Origin: Cenococcum geophilum 1.58
Taxonomy: Eukaryota; Ascomycota; Dothideomycetes; Gloniales; Gloniaceae
DNA: 64,000 bases
Assembly (NCBI GenBank): GCA_001692895.1
Contig: KV748191.1
Coordinates: 1,550,001 to 1,614,000 of the forward strand
Direction of reading: 5' to 3'
The number at the start of each line of letters is the position of its first letter. Within the stretch, counting starts at the first letter, position 1. The position numbers were made by a program, and so were the translations under genes. This document shows positions 34,527-44,917 of this stretch, piece by piece. The notes under the pieces are model-generated. The model was not told the origin of the DNA, ran no database searches, and saw only the letters and a list, made by a program, of their open reading frames with translations.

Positions 34527-35750
34527 CTAGGCAACGGCGCTCCATGGGCATGGAATCAAGATCCTGCTCTTCATTGTCTGGATGAGAGGCACGGTTTTGT
34601 GGACCGTCTCACCCCATCCCTCCACGCTCCAACTCTGCTCGCGCCTGATCTTCCTCTCCTCCAAGTCCGCAAACTGCCACAAATGATGAACTGTGTTGAG
34701 CTCGCCAATCTGGACAAACCACGCGCCGACGCCTTCCATGACCTCTCTACGAGCTTTGAGTCCACGACGCCAGTGTGTTTCCCACTCGAGTAAGTTACCG
34801 GGATGTAATGTGTATGAACGAAGCTCGAATAGACCACCCAACTGGCGAGGTGGTGTCGTAGGCCAGAACGAGAATTCCTGCATGAGAGAGGTTCGCTTTG
34901 AGTTTATCAGGGTCTTGAGTTTCGCATCGAACGCGGGGAAATCAGGGTGATGCTGGATAGCGTGTAACGAAGCATGATAGCCTTGGTAGCGCTGGTATTC
35001 CCAGATGTGTACTATCGAGAAAAGAAGGCTGTCAGTATCCGATTTTCGTAATTCTAGGCATGCAGTTGGTAAGGAGATATGAAGAGAAGTAAAAGACGTA
35101 CCAAACGTATCACAATCTCCAACTTCAGTCCTCCAGCTGCCAACGAGGTGAACCTTGTTCTCTGGAGTTCCTGCCATTCTTGGGTACCAGCTTCCAACCA
35201 GCTCCACATATTCATCCACTTTATCCGGCTTAACTTCGTGGAATACGATGGAGTGGACATATTTCCCTCTCGCCAGCACCTGCGAGAAGCTCCTCTCAAT
35301 ATCCTTGTCGAGCTCCCTTCCCTCCGGAGTGCCATATATCAGTGACGACAATGCGCCGCCCTTCTTCCTCCCGCCATCTTGCGATTCTCGTGCGCGTGCC
35401 TCCTCTGCATGATGTGATGAAAGTGAGCCAAGTGCCTTATCAAAGAGAGAGGAATTACCGTTGGTGGACGAAGTGCCAGACGCAGACAGGCTACCATGTG
35501 CATTGGGGGAAGAATATGACTGACTTTCTTGCTGCTCCTTCCGCTTCTGAGCAGCTATCAGGCCTTCGCGGAACTCGCGCTGCCGTGCATCGAACTTCGG
35601 CGCAGCATCTGGAGTAATGTCGGCAAGTGCCGGAGCTCGGGCTGGGCTCTGAGCAGCTGGAAGGACAGTGAAGGGGCGAGAAGTGACTGGTGAAGCTTGT
35701 GATGCGGGAGCGAGACTGCGAACACGGGGAGCAAAGCGTCGTGTAAGCAT
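34527..35750 (-). CDS. NIPSNAP-family mitochondrial protein
   Basis: The model is complement(join(34527..35011, 35102..35750)), 377 aa from the ATG at 35750. The N-terminus is basic and Ser/Ala-rich (MLTRRFAPRVRSLAP), as in a mitochondrial presequence; a linker of low complexity follows. Two ferredoxin-like NIPSNAP halves can be seen: YVHSIVFHEVKPDKVDEYVELV and GLFELRSYTLHPGNLLEWETHWRRG, with VHIWEYQRYQGY between. The intron (90 bp, GTACGT...GATAG, branch ACTGAC) is a multiple of three and has no in-frame stop, so retaining it would add 30 residues without breaking the protein; the homology on both sides fits only the spliced form. NIPSNAP proteins are linked to mitochondrial quality control in animals; the fungal role is less clear. 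Confidence 0.88.
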   Translation of the reverse strand: MLTRRFAPRVRSLAPASQASPVTSRPFTVLPAAQSPARAPALADITPDAAPKFDARQREFREGLIAAQKRKEQQESQSYSSPNAHGSLSASGTSSTNGNSSLFDKALGSLSSHHAEEARARESQDGGRKKGGALSSLIYGTPEGRELDKDIERSFSQVLARGKYVHSIVFHEVKPDKVDEYVELVGSWYPRMAGTPENKVHLVGSWRTEVGDCDTFGTSFTSLHISLPTACLELRKSDTDSLLFSIVHIWEYQRYQGYHASLHAIQHHPDFPAFDAKLKTLINSKRTSLMQEFSFWPTTPPRQLGGLFELRSYTLHPGNLLEWETHWRRGLKARREVMEGVGAWFVQIGELNTVHHLWQFADLEERKIRREQSWSVEGWGETVHKTVPLIQTMKSRILIPCPWSAVA

Positions 35751-36517
35751 GGTGGTAGTGGTGGGAAGGTGTTGAGCTGTGCAATTGACGTAGGGGAGCT
35801 GAACAAAAACAAAGGTGCGAGGAACTCGGCGAGAACGCTGCTCGCCGTTACAGAACACAGGGAAGATGAGGAAACAGGTTACAGGTTGGTTGCGTGAATT
35901 ACAGAAGGCGAGGGGAGTAGAGCAGTCTGCGTCTATGTACTTTTCACCAATTCATTTGCCTGGAGTGACTTGGGCAACTTCCCCTCATTCTGTAACCCTG
36001 GAATGCGTCAGATCGTGTGCGTCCGTGCGCCAACGGACGGAAGAACGACCAGGGAGCTTGGCAGGATTCGGTGCGTTGACCCTGCGGGACAGCAGAAAGC
36101 GTCGACCACATGATCCGAAATTATTCTTTAGTACACCCCCACAGCCGAAATCTTTCTTTTCTTATTAATATTTATATTAGGAAGAGTCCTAACAGTAACA
36201 TAAAGAGCCCTAACAGTAACAAAAAAGACGCTTAGTACCCCTTGGCCTAAGTCACGTGAACGCGCAAGCTGTGCACTGCCACAACTGGCCAGCAGCCTTC
36301 AGTTCATGAAGCACTTTCACCCTCTTTTCTAATAAGCCATTTCAGCACTTGCAACGTATGGCATCAGAATACTCTGTATTATTGTAATTGGCAACGCATT
36401 TAAATATTACCTTGATACTCTGATTAACATGACTCATATGAATAGGTGAGGTAACAACTGTCGTGACGCTGTCCTCAGTCGTCTAGCCTCGCCCTCGCCT
36501 TGTCACTACGTCGTATT
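35751..36517. other. Divergent region upstream of NIPSNAP and NLR genes
   Basis: 767 bp between opposite starts. Contains a CACGTG (36253-36258) about 260 bp before the NLR start and a short direct repeat CCTAACAGTAAC twice near 36187-36225. No gene is supported. Confidence 0.5.
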
Positions 36518-39500
36518 ATGGAAGGCCTTTCGGGAGCAGCAAGCGTCATCGCTGTAGTCGATCTGTCTGCTAAGGTCGCCTCGCTTTGCTTCCAGTACTT
36601 AGTCGCTGTTAAGGATGCTAAGGAAGACATTAAACGCCTCCAAGGGGAGGTTAACAGCATCAAAGATGTACTCGGAGGAGTGAAGCAGTTATTAGATGGG
36701 CTAGACAATAAAATGCGACTTTTGGTCACTCAGAAATTGTCCAACTCGCTGGAGGATTGCTTCTTGCAGTTAGAAGCAGTACAAAAGCAGCTTGAGCCCG
36801 GAGGGGCCCGTAAGGCTATGAGCCGGTTTGGAGTACGAGCTCTGAAGTGGCCCTTTAGGAGCAAGGAAATGGAAAGGATCATTCATGGTCTTGAGAGACA
36901 CAAGCAGGCTTTCTCTTCAGCGCTCCAAGTCGACCAAACGTGAGTCCTATGCACCCATCTTTTTATTACAGACCATAGCAGCTCACAACTCTACGGCTTA
37001 GTACCATTGTACTTGGCATTGATCAGAAGATCGATTTGACTAAACTACCTGCGGCCGAAGGAGCGTCGTTTGACTCGCACATGGAGGAGCATAATGCAAA
37101 ATGTCTTACAGACACTAGGGTTGAGCTACGGCGTCAGATTACAGAATGGGCAGAAAACGCGAACGGCAAGTGCATCTTCTGGCTAAATGGCATGGCTGGT
37201 ACAGGAAAGTCTACGATTGCGCGGACTGTTGCTCAGTCTTTTAACAACAAAGGTCAACTAGGGGCCAGCTTTTTCTTCAAGAAAGGCGAGAGAGACCGCG
37301 GCAATGCAAGTAGATTCTTCACCACTATCGCGAAAGATTTGATGGCCCATATACCAGGGCTGGTGTCAGGCATAAGGAAAGCAATCGAGGCTGACCCGGC
37401 CATTTCCGGAAAGGCTCTGAAAGACCAGTTCGAGAGATTAATCCTGCAGCCGCTGTTAGAAACAAAGCACGCTTCTCCACAGGTTTCCGAGTTAGTTGTC
37501 GTAGTAGACGCGTTAGATGAGTGTGAGCGAGAAGAAGATATCCGAGCAATCCTTCAGCTTCTCGCACGGACTAAGGATATTAGCCCGGTCTCGTTACGGG
37601 TTTTTGTGACGAGCAGACCAGAGCTGCCCATTCGTCTCGGCTTTAAGCAAATGTCGGACGGGACGTACCAAAACCTAATTCTTCATGAGGTACCAAAGGA
37701 AACAATTGAACGAGACATAGCTCTATTCTTAGAGCATGAACTTGCGAGGATAAGAGAACAGCGCTCTCTTCCTCTAACCTGGCCGGAGGAAAGGAGCATC
37801 CAGACACTAGCTAAAATGGCAATTCCTCTCTTTATCTTCGCTGCAACGGTGTGTCGTTTCCTTGGAGAAACTAACGGAAATCCCCGAAGGCGTCTAAAGG
37901 ATATACTTGAATACGAAACAGGAGACGTGTCTACGCTTGATATGACGTATCTCCCCATTTTAAATCAGCTATTCGCCGATCAAGGTGAAAGGGAGAAAGA
38001 GAAGCTGTCTAGAGAGTTTCGAGAAATAGTTGGAGCTATCGTCGTTCTTGCAGCCCCGCTCTCTGTTATTTCTATTGCAAGTATCCTTGATATCCCAAGG
38101 GAGGATATTAGTTGCAGGCTAGACTCACTACACTCCGTGCTCAGCATTTCTACTGATCCTCACATCCCTATAAGGACTCTACACCTATCTTTCCGCGACT
38201 TCCTCCTAGACCCCCAGAAGCGCGGGAACCTGTTTTGGGTGGATGAGAGGGAAACGCACGAGAGACTAGCCAGCAAGTGCCTTCGGCTAATGTCTAGTCC
38301 TAGGGGTCTAAAGCAAGATGTGTGCAATCTGTGCGAGCCCGGAACTCTGAGGACCGAGATAGACAGCCGGATAATCAACGACTGTCTGTCAGCCGAAGTC
38401 CGATATGCCTGCCGATATTGGGTGTACCATTTAGAGCAGAGCCAGAGCCGTATCCAGGATGGGGATTCAGTCCATGGGTTTCTACAGAAATACTTCCTTT
38501 ATTGGCTTGAGGCTATGAGTCTTGCTGGGGACGCAGCTGAAAGCATCCGCATGATTGATAGCCTACAATCACTTACAAAGGTAAGTTATTCAAGCATTCT
38601 GTAATTGTTATTCTTACATTGTTTATGGTAGCCGGATAAAGGTATGGAGCTGTCGAGTTTTCTTCACGATGCAAAGCGCTTCTCCCTACAGAACCGATCA
38701 ATCCTTGAAGTTGCGCCACTACAACTATATTCCTCGGCGATTATCTTCGCGCCAGAGAAGAGCATAATACGGAAGACATTCGAGGACCATGTTCCTGGAT
38801 GGATTACAAGGCTGCCGAAAGTGCAAGAAGACTGGACCGCTCTATTGCAGACGGTCGAGGGCCACACTTCGTATGTCTGGGCCGTGGCCTTCTCGCCGGA
38901 CGGGAAGCTAGCCGCGTCGGCGTCGGACGATGCAACGGTCAGGCTCTGGGACTTGGTGACGGGAGCGGCCCGTAGCACGCTCAAGGGCCACACTTCGTCG
39001 GTCAGGGCCGTGGCCTTCTCGCCGGACGATAAGCTGGTCGCGTCGGCGTCGTGGGACAAGACGGTCAGGCTCTGGGACTCGGCGACGGGAGCAGCCCGCA
39101 GCACGCTCGAGGGCCACACTTCGTCGGTTAGCGCCGTGGCCTTCTCGCCGGACGGTAAGCTGGTCGCGTCGACGTCGGACGATACAACGGTCAGGCTCTG
39201 GGACTCGGCGACGGGAGCGGCCCGTAGCACGCTCAAGGGCCACACTTCGTTGGTTAGCGCTGTGGCCTTCTCGCCGGACGGTAAGCTGGTCGCGTCGGCG
39301 TCGTGGGACAAGACGGTCAGGCTCTGGGACTCGGCGACGGGAGCACGGGAGCGGCCTGTAGCACGCTCAAGGGCCACACTTCGTGGGTCAGCGCCGTGGC
39401 CTTCTCGCCGGACGGTAAGCTGGTCGCGTCGGCGTCGTACGATACAACGGTCAGGCTCTGGGACTCGGCGACGGGAGCGGCCCGTAGCACGCTCGAGGAC

Positions 39501-40040
39501 CACACTTCGTGGGTCATCGCCGTGGCCTTCTCACCGGACAGTAAGCTGGTCGCATCGGCGTCGGGGGACAAGACGGTCAAGCTCTGGGACTCGGCGACGG
39601 GAGCGACCCGCAGCACGCTTGAGGGCCACGCTTCGTGGGTCAGGGCCGTGGCCTTCTCGCCGGACGGGAAGCTGGTCGCGTCGGCGTCGGGGGACAAGAC
39701 GGTCAGGCTCTGGGACTCGGTGACAGGGGCGGCTTGCACCTCTATTAACGTTGATTCGTATATTACGGACCTACGTTTCTCAGCTGATGGGTTATACCTA
39801 AACTCGAATCGAGGGCAGGTTAACCTTGGTTATATTATTCCAGGCTCCCAAGTTTCTCTTCAGCCTATCTCTTTACGCGGCCTCTTTGTTAAAAAGGAGT
39901 GGATATATAGCGATACTATGGAGAAAATTCTTTGGCTTCCCCCAGGTTTTAGAGCAACAGCGGTAGCCGGTTGGGAGAGACTTCTCGTATTAGGGCATTC
40001 ATCAGGCCTTCTCACTTTTATTGAGATAGATATGACCTAA
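36518..40040 (+). CDS. NLR/STAND protein: HeLo-like + NACHT + WD40, interrupted frame
   Basis: Exons 36518-36939, 37002-38580 and 38632 onward (introns 62 and 51 bp). Residues 1-60 (GLSGAASVIAVVDLSAKVASLC...) resemble the fungal HeLo-like N-terminal domain, a cell-death effector type. The NACHT domain has the P-loop GMAGTGKST (204-212), Walker B VVVVDALDE (306-314) and the VFVTSRPE sensor. WD40 repeats of exactly 42 residues begin at residue 743. In repeat 4 the frame breaks because ACGGGAGC is duplicated in tandem (39337-39352). Without the 8 extra bases the protein is 1133 aa with 7 repeats plus a degenerate C-terminal segment ending FIEIDMT at 40040; as read, it stops at 39723 after an Arg-rich out-of-frame tail of roughly 125 residues. 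Such NLRs govern heterokaryon incompatibility or non-self recognition in HET-E/HET-D systems. The break may be real, switchable, or an assembly artefact. Confidence 0.85.
38857..39746 (+). repeat. Seven near-identical 126-bp WD40 repeats
   Basis: Units start at 38857, 38983, 39109, 39235 (134 bp because of the 8-bp duplication), 39369, 39495 and 39621. The protein consensus is xGHTSxVxAVAFSPDxKLVASASxDxTVRLWDSATGA (42 residues). Differences cluster at a few positions: the residue after HTS (Y, S, S, L, W, W, W), two further on (W, R, S, S, S, I, R) and before D-x-TV (D, W, D, W, Y, G, G). High identity between units with changes confined to a few sites is the pattern described for HET-E/HET-D WD arrays, where those sites form the recognition surface. 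Confidence 0.92.
39337..39352 (+). repeat. 8-bp tandem duplication ACGGGAGC that breaks the NLR frame
   Basis: The sequence GCG-ACGGGAGC-ACGGGAGC-GGCC occurs here, whereas the other full repeats in the array have a single ACGGGAGCGGCC (one has ACAGGGGCGGCT). Adding 8 bp shifts the frame by +2. It arises at the ATGA-turn end of WD repeat 4. Slippage in a repeat array can both create and remove such a duplication. Confidence 0.9.
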
Positions 40041-40191
40041 CTTTTTGACCTCTATCTACCTCCTTGCAAGCGGGCTTTACCTCTAGCTATACCCTTAACA
40101 AAAGGTGCTTTAAAATCAGAAGATTATCTTTTATAAAAGCTAAATATTGGTAATTAAAGAGTATAATATATTAGAACTTATATTTACTATA

Positions 40192-40430
40192 TTCATTGCT
40201 TAACGTCCGATTCGGGCCCACGCGAACTACAGCTTATATACATGTGGGAAGAAAACTCTGAGAGAAAACCCCGTATCCTGTCTTTCCGTCTTTAGGCCCC
40301 GCCTGCCTGCGAGTCGCCTGAGGGCCGCCTGTGGTCCTCTATATCCTTACTTTCGGTCTCCTTAGTAACCACTGCTACCGTAGTGAGCCTGCGGACGCGC
40401 TAGTATCCTGTTATAAGTTTATAATATGTT
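40192..40430 (-). mobile_element. Truncated LINE 3'-end fragment (Tad1-like)
   Basis: This stretch, starting TTCATTGCTTAACGTCCGATT, matches 54942-55190, the 3' end of the LINE nested in the transporter gene, over about 230 bp; both contain GCGAGTCGCCTG and GGACGCGCTAGTAT. It starts at the same 3' boundary and stops short, as 5'-truncated LINE copies do. It is visibly richer in C and G than the longer copy, consistent with being too short to trigger RIP. Confidence 0.75.
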
Positions 40431-42229
40431 GGTAGGGGAGGTACTTGGGCGGTCTCTTTGAGCTCAGCGACGTGCACGTGATAGGTCACGTGACGGCGCG
40501 CGGGCCATCTTATAGATATCTTCTCGGGCCACCGAGCCCCTTAGATTCTTCCTCAGAGCATTATATGTATCATTTCCACCAGCCTACTCAGTAGCCTGAC
40601 ATAATATATTAACCAGCTATACTTATACAAGCCTCTAAAAGTTAATAAAGAGGGTAATTTGAATAGAGTTTAGTTAGCTTAGACATAAAACTATGCTCCT
40701 CTGAACTGAAATCATGTCTAAGCTTGCTGAGGTAAGTTAGATATGTCGTACACTGCTTACTGGCCTGATTCGGAAGATATTTCTTCTACATAATCTCCAT
40801 TCTCAACGCATGCGAGACTCCTTAATTATTATACTTTAGCTTTGCAGACTTCTCGCAAAGTTTGTTCAGCAGTGAAGAGTACTTAGGGAGTAGTTGAGAA
40901 CCGCTTTTGGCACGGACGCCTTCATTTATCCGGAACCGTGAAACATTCCTAATAACATCAGCACCAATCAGCTATCCATGCTTGGGGCAAATCAATACAG
41001 ATATGCTTATCTTGCCAAGCCACTAATATTGCTGCTGGTCGAGCGCCCAGGAAATATATCGAGCAGTCGCACAGCCACCATTACTCTTTAAGCATCAACG
41101 CATCCGTGCTTCCAAACCAGAGTCGACTACCATCCTTCGTCTCCTAATAATAGGTTTACTTTATGAGAGGGGCTCGCGTTTTCATTGATTTAGGTATTGA
41201 GGATTCTAATATAATGGACAGGGTCAAGCGATATTCGTCTTGATCCCAGCAAGAAATTTCCTACTAGATAGTTAATGAGATACTGCATACTCCAACCCTG
41301 GGTAATAACGCAGTAAAATCTAAAGACTGGCGCTTAAAGCTTTTAGCGTGCCCGGTGGTAATAAGGCGATCCTACCCAGTTGCGGATTCCCGTTCTGAAA
41401 ACTCCTGCAGGGCATTAGCAAGTTGCCGCTACAACTCCACTTCGACTCAGCAGGACTTACCTTACCACTCACCACCCATAACGTCATCAAAACCATCTCT
41501 CAAACAGCCTCAGCAGCATCACCATAGCAAGACGCACTCAAAACTTGAAAAGCCACATCTATTACCCCACCGCCTACCCTCGCTCTAGGGTACTAATATA
41601 CAGAGACCCAACACCCCATTCCCCAAATTCACTCGCTCGCTCCATTTTCGCCTTCAAAATTAAAAGAACTGTTCGGGTATGTCCACCCCCTCCCCACCTC
41701 CTCCCTCTCTCGCTCCTCCTCGCCCACCAACACCAGCAGGGCGCACAAAACCACCCAGCGAAGCAACGCGCAGATGCGAGAGCCAAAAAAGGTATGCTAC
41801 ATCAAAGCCCTAAAAGGAAAAAACCAGGGTGAGGATGGAACCAAGGCCGGGAATATAGATAGCCGAATGTATGGATGGATGGATCGAGAAAGCAAATAGG
41901 GCCCAAGGACGCTCAAAGCCACGCCATGTTTTCAGAACGCAAAAAAACAGGAGAAGAAAAAAACACACAATAAGCCAGGAAAATGTGGAGTGTCTGGATT
42001 TAGGAAATAGGACCCACAGGACCCACGCCCGTCGCTGATTTTTGCAGGAATTTAAAATAAAAAAAGGGAAAAAAGAGAGGAAGACACAGTGCGTCCGATT
42101 TTTTCCCGCCTCGCCCGCGACCGCCATGCCGAGGGGGGGATGGATCCAGATAGCGCCTGAAATGACCAAAAGGGGGGATTTATGGCTACTCGATTCAGTA
42201 GCGTGTGCCAGCCGACGCGGCGCGCGCGA
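40431..42229. other. Gene-poor stretch downstream of the NLR
   Basis: Low coding potential on both strands. Includes two CACGTG motifs close together near 40474 and 40488, AT-rich tracts, and a pyrimidine-rich segment (41480-41760) whose short ORFs lack motifs. The right end holds the 3' UTR of the minus-strand gene ending at 42230. Confidence 0.5.
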
Positions 42230-44917
42230 TCAGTACATCCCGCGGCTCGTCTGGCTGGCGCGGCTCGGCGACGTTCTGCTCCTCTCATCCTCCTCCAACA
42301 CGTCGCTGAGGCGTGTCGGGTGATGGTGGCGCATCCCCGCCCACTCGGTTCCATAGCCCGCACCGCTATAGTCGGCCGGGCCAACCGTCTGATAACCGCC
42401 TCCAGACGGCACGGACGGCACGGGGTAGTTGCTAGGACCCGCAGTGCTAGTGGTCGCGCTGCCCCCGTAGCCAGCCGTCGTACCGTAGCGCTGTGCGTGT
42501 TGCCGCTCGCGCTCCTGGTCCTCGCGCACGTCGAACTCGTCGGATTCGGATTGATGCAGGTGGGAAGAGCGGTAGGGCACGCGACGGCCTTGGTTGTCCA
42601 GCACGAAGTTGCCGTACCGATCGATTTCGTACTCTTCGTCGCCTTCGGAGGTATCGCCTTGGGAGGCTACGTAGGACTGCTCATCTTCGGGAACGCCAGG
42701 AGTGGGCTCGTTGTGCAGGTATGAGCCTGGTTGCTGGTAGAAAGCCTCAGGCTGAGAGGTGGTGGGTTGGGTTGGAGCTTGCTGAGGAGCAACTCGATGG
42801 GGTTGTAATGGCGCCGGGATTTGGGACGATTGCTGTGACGATTGGGAGGGGACAACGGTTCGAGCGGTGGAGGATGAGGCCCCAGGATCGCTTCCTGGTT
42901 GGAAGGACGCGTACGTGCCATGGGGGAGAGAGGGGACATCTGGTTCATGTCGAAGCGTTTGATGTGCGTGATGTGCGCCTTCGGTGAACGGATCGGTGTC
43001 TGTTGGAGATTGGCCTCCTTCATAAGAATACCCTTGCTCGAGTGACTGGCCGCCGATGGCTTGGGAGCCTTGTGGGCCAGTCTGATATCCTTCGTCTCTC
43101 GTCGGGGGTCGCTGAGAAACGCTACCGTGCCTACTAGCCATTCCAGCCATGGGCACCACCTGGACTCCCCCTACCAGCGTTGGTTGGCCTTCACGAAGAG
43201 AGAATGTACGATCTCGCTCTTCTTGTTCTCGACGCCCTAGCTCTTCCCATGCTCTTCGTGCCTCCTCTTTCGAAATCTGTAGCTCACGTCTCATCTCGGC
43301 CACCATCCTATCAGCATTTTTCTTCTCGGTAGCAAGTCTCTCCGCATTCGCTACAGCGTCTGCCCGAGCTTGTCGTTCAACTTGTAATGTATGCTCTAAT
43401 TCCGCCTGAATCTCCTGTGCGCGCTCCTGCTCCTGGCGATGTTCATAAAACCATCGCTGGAATTTTCGCTCTGAAGATGCTCGGAGTCGTTGCAGTTCCA
43501 CAACGGCATGGAAAAGATTCGCTCCAGCCGCGGAAAGATCTGTGATCTGCCGTGACATCTGCTGTGCTAAAGGCTCTCGTCGTACTTCCTCAGTATTCTG
43601 CTCTAGGCGGCGAATCCAGTATGATGTGAGGCCTTCCCAATGTGATGAGAGAGTTTCCCAGCGCTCAAAGGCATGAGGAAATGATGATGTTGTCGGATTT
43701 CGTGAATGACCTCCCGCGGATGAGGATGGACCGGGCATCGATTGCGAAGGCTGAGGAGCTGCAGAAGGCCCTGGACGAGCTTGCGATGGACCGGCAGTAG
43801 TTGATGGTTGCCTCGCGTGCGATTGTGAAGGCTGAGCGCGTTGAGTATCAGCGGTCCTAGTAGACGTGGGCTGCGTTAGTGGGACCGGACGCGGTTGCTG
43901 TTGTGATTGTGAGGTCGCTCGAGGTCGAGAGTAGGGCGTGCCCGTCGAAGCATCTTGCGGCTGAGCTACCGTGGGAGGATTGACGGGTCCTCCCGTCGTG
44001 GCGGCAACTCTCTCTGGCTCCCGTAATGGTCTTGTAGCAGCAACTCTCTCCGGCTCCCGTGATGGTCCACCACCCCCTACGAGTCCATACCCACCATCAC
44101 CCGGCGCCCTAGCAGGCACGGCCTGTGTCGGCCTTTGATACCCCGGATCTCTCGACTGTCCAGCAACGCCAGCAGCTTGTGCTCTTCGCTCCGCGCTTTT
44201 CCTGCGTTCCTCTTCCTGAGCCCGTCGTTGGTCCTCCGCAGCCCTTGCAGCATCTGCCTCTGCAGCACGTCGTGATTCGCGTTCCCGCCTCTGATTCATT
44301 ATCATTTGTGGTGTTCGAATGCCCGAAGGAGGAGCTTGCGAAACAGGGACTGGCCCTGGCGCGGTGCGCGCACCTCCATTCGCAGCGCGGCCATTCCCAC
44401 CGGGGCCCCCGACCAGATCTGACATCGAAGCGCTCTCCTCAGCTAGATCTGGTGTGAAGGGATATGGGGCTCGGAGCGCTTCCTCAAGGGTGTAGAGGAT
44501 GGCAGACGCGGTCCGACGGGAGATGCGAAGGGCAGGATGTGGGGCGAAGGAGTTTTGCGATTGGGATTGCGAGGCAGCACGAGGTCTAGCGGATGATTCG
44601 CCTGGCCCTCGTTGGTCGTCCGCAAAGCGTACTGTTGGCTGAGGTCGTTCCCGTGCGGATTCAAACGAAGAAGATCGCGGCCTCGGGCGTGGATCTTCAA
44701 AATTAGGCGTTCGGCGAAGAGTGTAGGGGACGCTTCCAGATGAACTAGATACTCGTGAAAAGTTGTTTTGTTCTCTATAGACTGCCTGAGCCTGCTGCTG
44801 GCGTTGCTGCAATGAGGTCGTGTATGTTTCGCGAACGTTGCGGTCGTGGGGATCGTCAGAAGGTTGTTGGCCTGGTAGCAACACGTTGCTTGGTGCAAGT
44901 GGGCCCGAGGATGTCAA
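42230..44917 (-). CDS. Large disordered coiled-coil protein, 5' end unresolved
   Basis: Not a family I can name. The open frame runs from a stop at 44948 to the TGA at 42230; no in-frame ATG lies near its upstream end, so the true start must be in an upstream exon. A CTAAC branch site and candidate AG acceptors sit just there (about 44925-44955). About 895 residues can be read. The first 400 are Ser/Pro/Gln/Arg-rich and disordered, with an R/E-rich helix (ESRRAAEADAARAAEDQRRAQEEERRK). Residues 415-600 form a conserved-looking part, FERWETLSSHWEGLTSYWIRRLEQN, running into a long coiled coil. The C-terminus has a EYEIDRYGNFVLDNQGRRVPYR segment and ends HHHPTRLSDVLEEDERSRTS. The layout suggests a scaffold, possibly septal or cortical; this is inference. 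Confidence 0.72.
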   Translation of the reverse strand: MTSSGPLAPSNVLLPGQQPSDDPHDRNVRETYTTSLQQRQQQAQAVYREQNNFSRVSSSSGSVPYTLRRTPNFEDPRPRPRSSSFESARERPQPTVRFADDQRGPGESSARPRAASQSQSQNSFAPHPALRISRRTASAILYTLEEALRAPYPFTPDLAEESASMSDLVGGPGGNGRAANGGARTAPGPVPVSQAPPSGIRTPQMIMNQRRERESRRAAEADAARAAEDQRRAQEEERRKSAERRAQAAGVAGQSRDPGYQRPTQAVPARAPGDGGYGLVGGGGPSREPERVAATRPLREPERVAATTGGPVNPPTVAQPQDASTGTPYSRPRATSQSQQQPRPVPLTQPTSTRTADTQRAQPSQSHARQPSTTAGPSQARPGPSAAPQPSQSMPGPSSSAGGHSRNPTTSSFPHAFERWETLSSHWEGLTSYWIRRLEQNTEEVRREPLAQQMSRQITDLSAAGANLFHAVVELQRLRASSERKFQRWFYEHRQEQERAQEIQAELEHTLQVERQARADAVANAERLATEKKNADRMVAEMRRELQISKEEARRAWEELGRREQEERDRTFSLREGQPTLVGGVQVVPMAGMASRHGSVSQRPPTRDEGYQTGPQGSQAIGGQSLEQGYSYEGGQSPTDTDPFTEGAHHAHQTLRHEPDVPSLPHGTYASFQPGSDPGASSSTARTVVPSQSSQQSSQIPAPLQPHRVAPQQAPTQPTTSQPEAFYQQPGSYLHNEPTPGVPEDEQSYVASQGDTSEGDEEYEIDRYGNFVLDNQGRRVPYRSSHLHQSESDEFDVREDQERERQHAQRYGTTAGYGGSATTSTAGPSNYPVPSVPSGGGYQTVGPADYSGAGYGTEWAGMRHHHPTRLSDVLEEDERSRTSPSRASQTSRGMY

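Noticed and set aside
38664-39503. 279-codon open frame on the minus strand through the WD repeats
   Set aside because: It is the antisense shadow of a GC-rich repeat array and shows the same 42-residue periodicity; no start context or homology.
39337-39723. Arg-rich tail of the first NLR frame as a real domain
   Set aside because: It is the WD repeat read in the wrong frame after the 8-bp duplication; the correct frame continues in parallel to 40040.
41355-41832. Two plus-strand ORFs of 77 and 95 codons
   Set aside because: Pro/Ser/His-rich chance frames in a pyrimidine-rich intergenic stretch; no splice partners.
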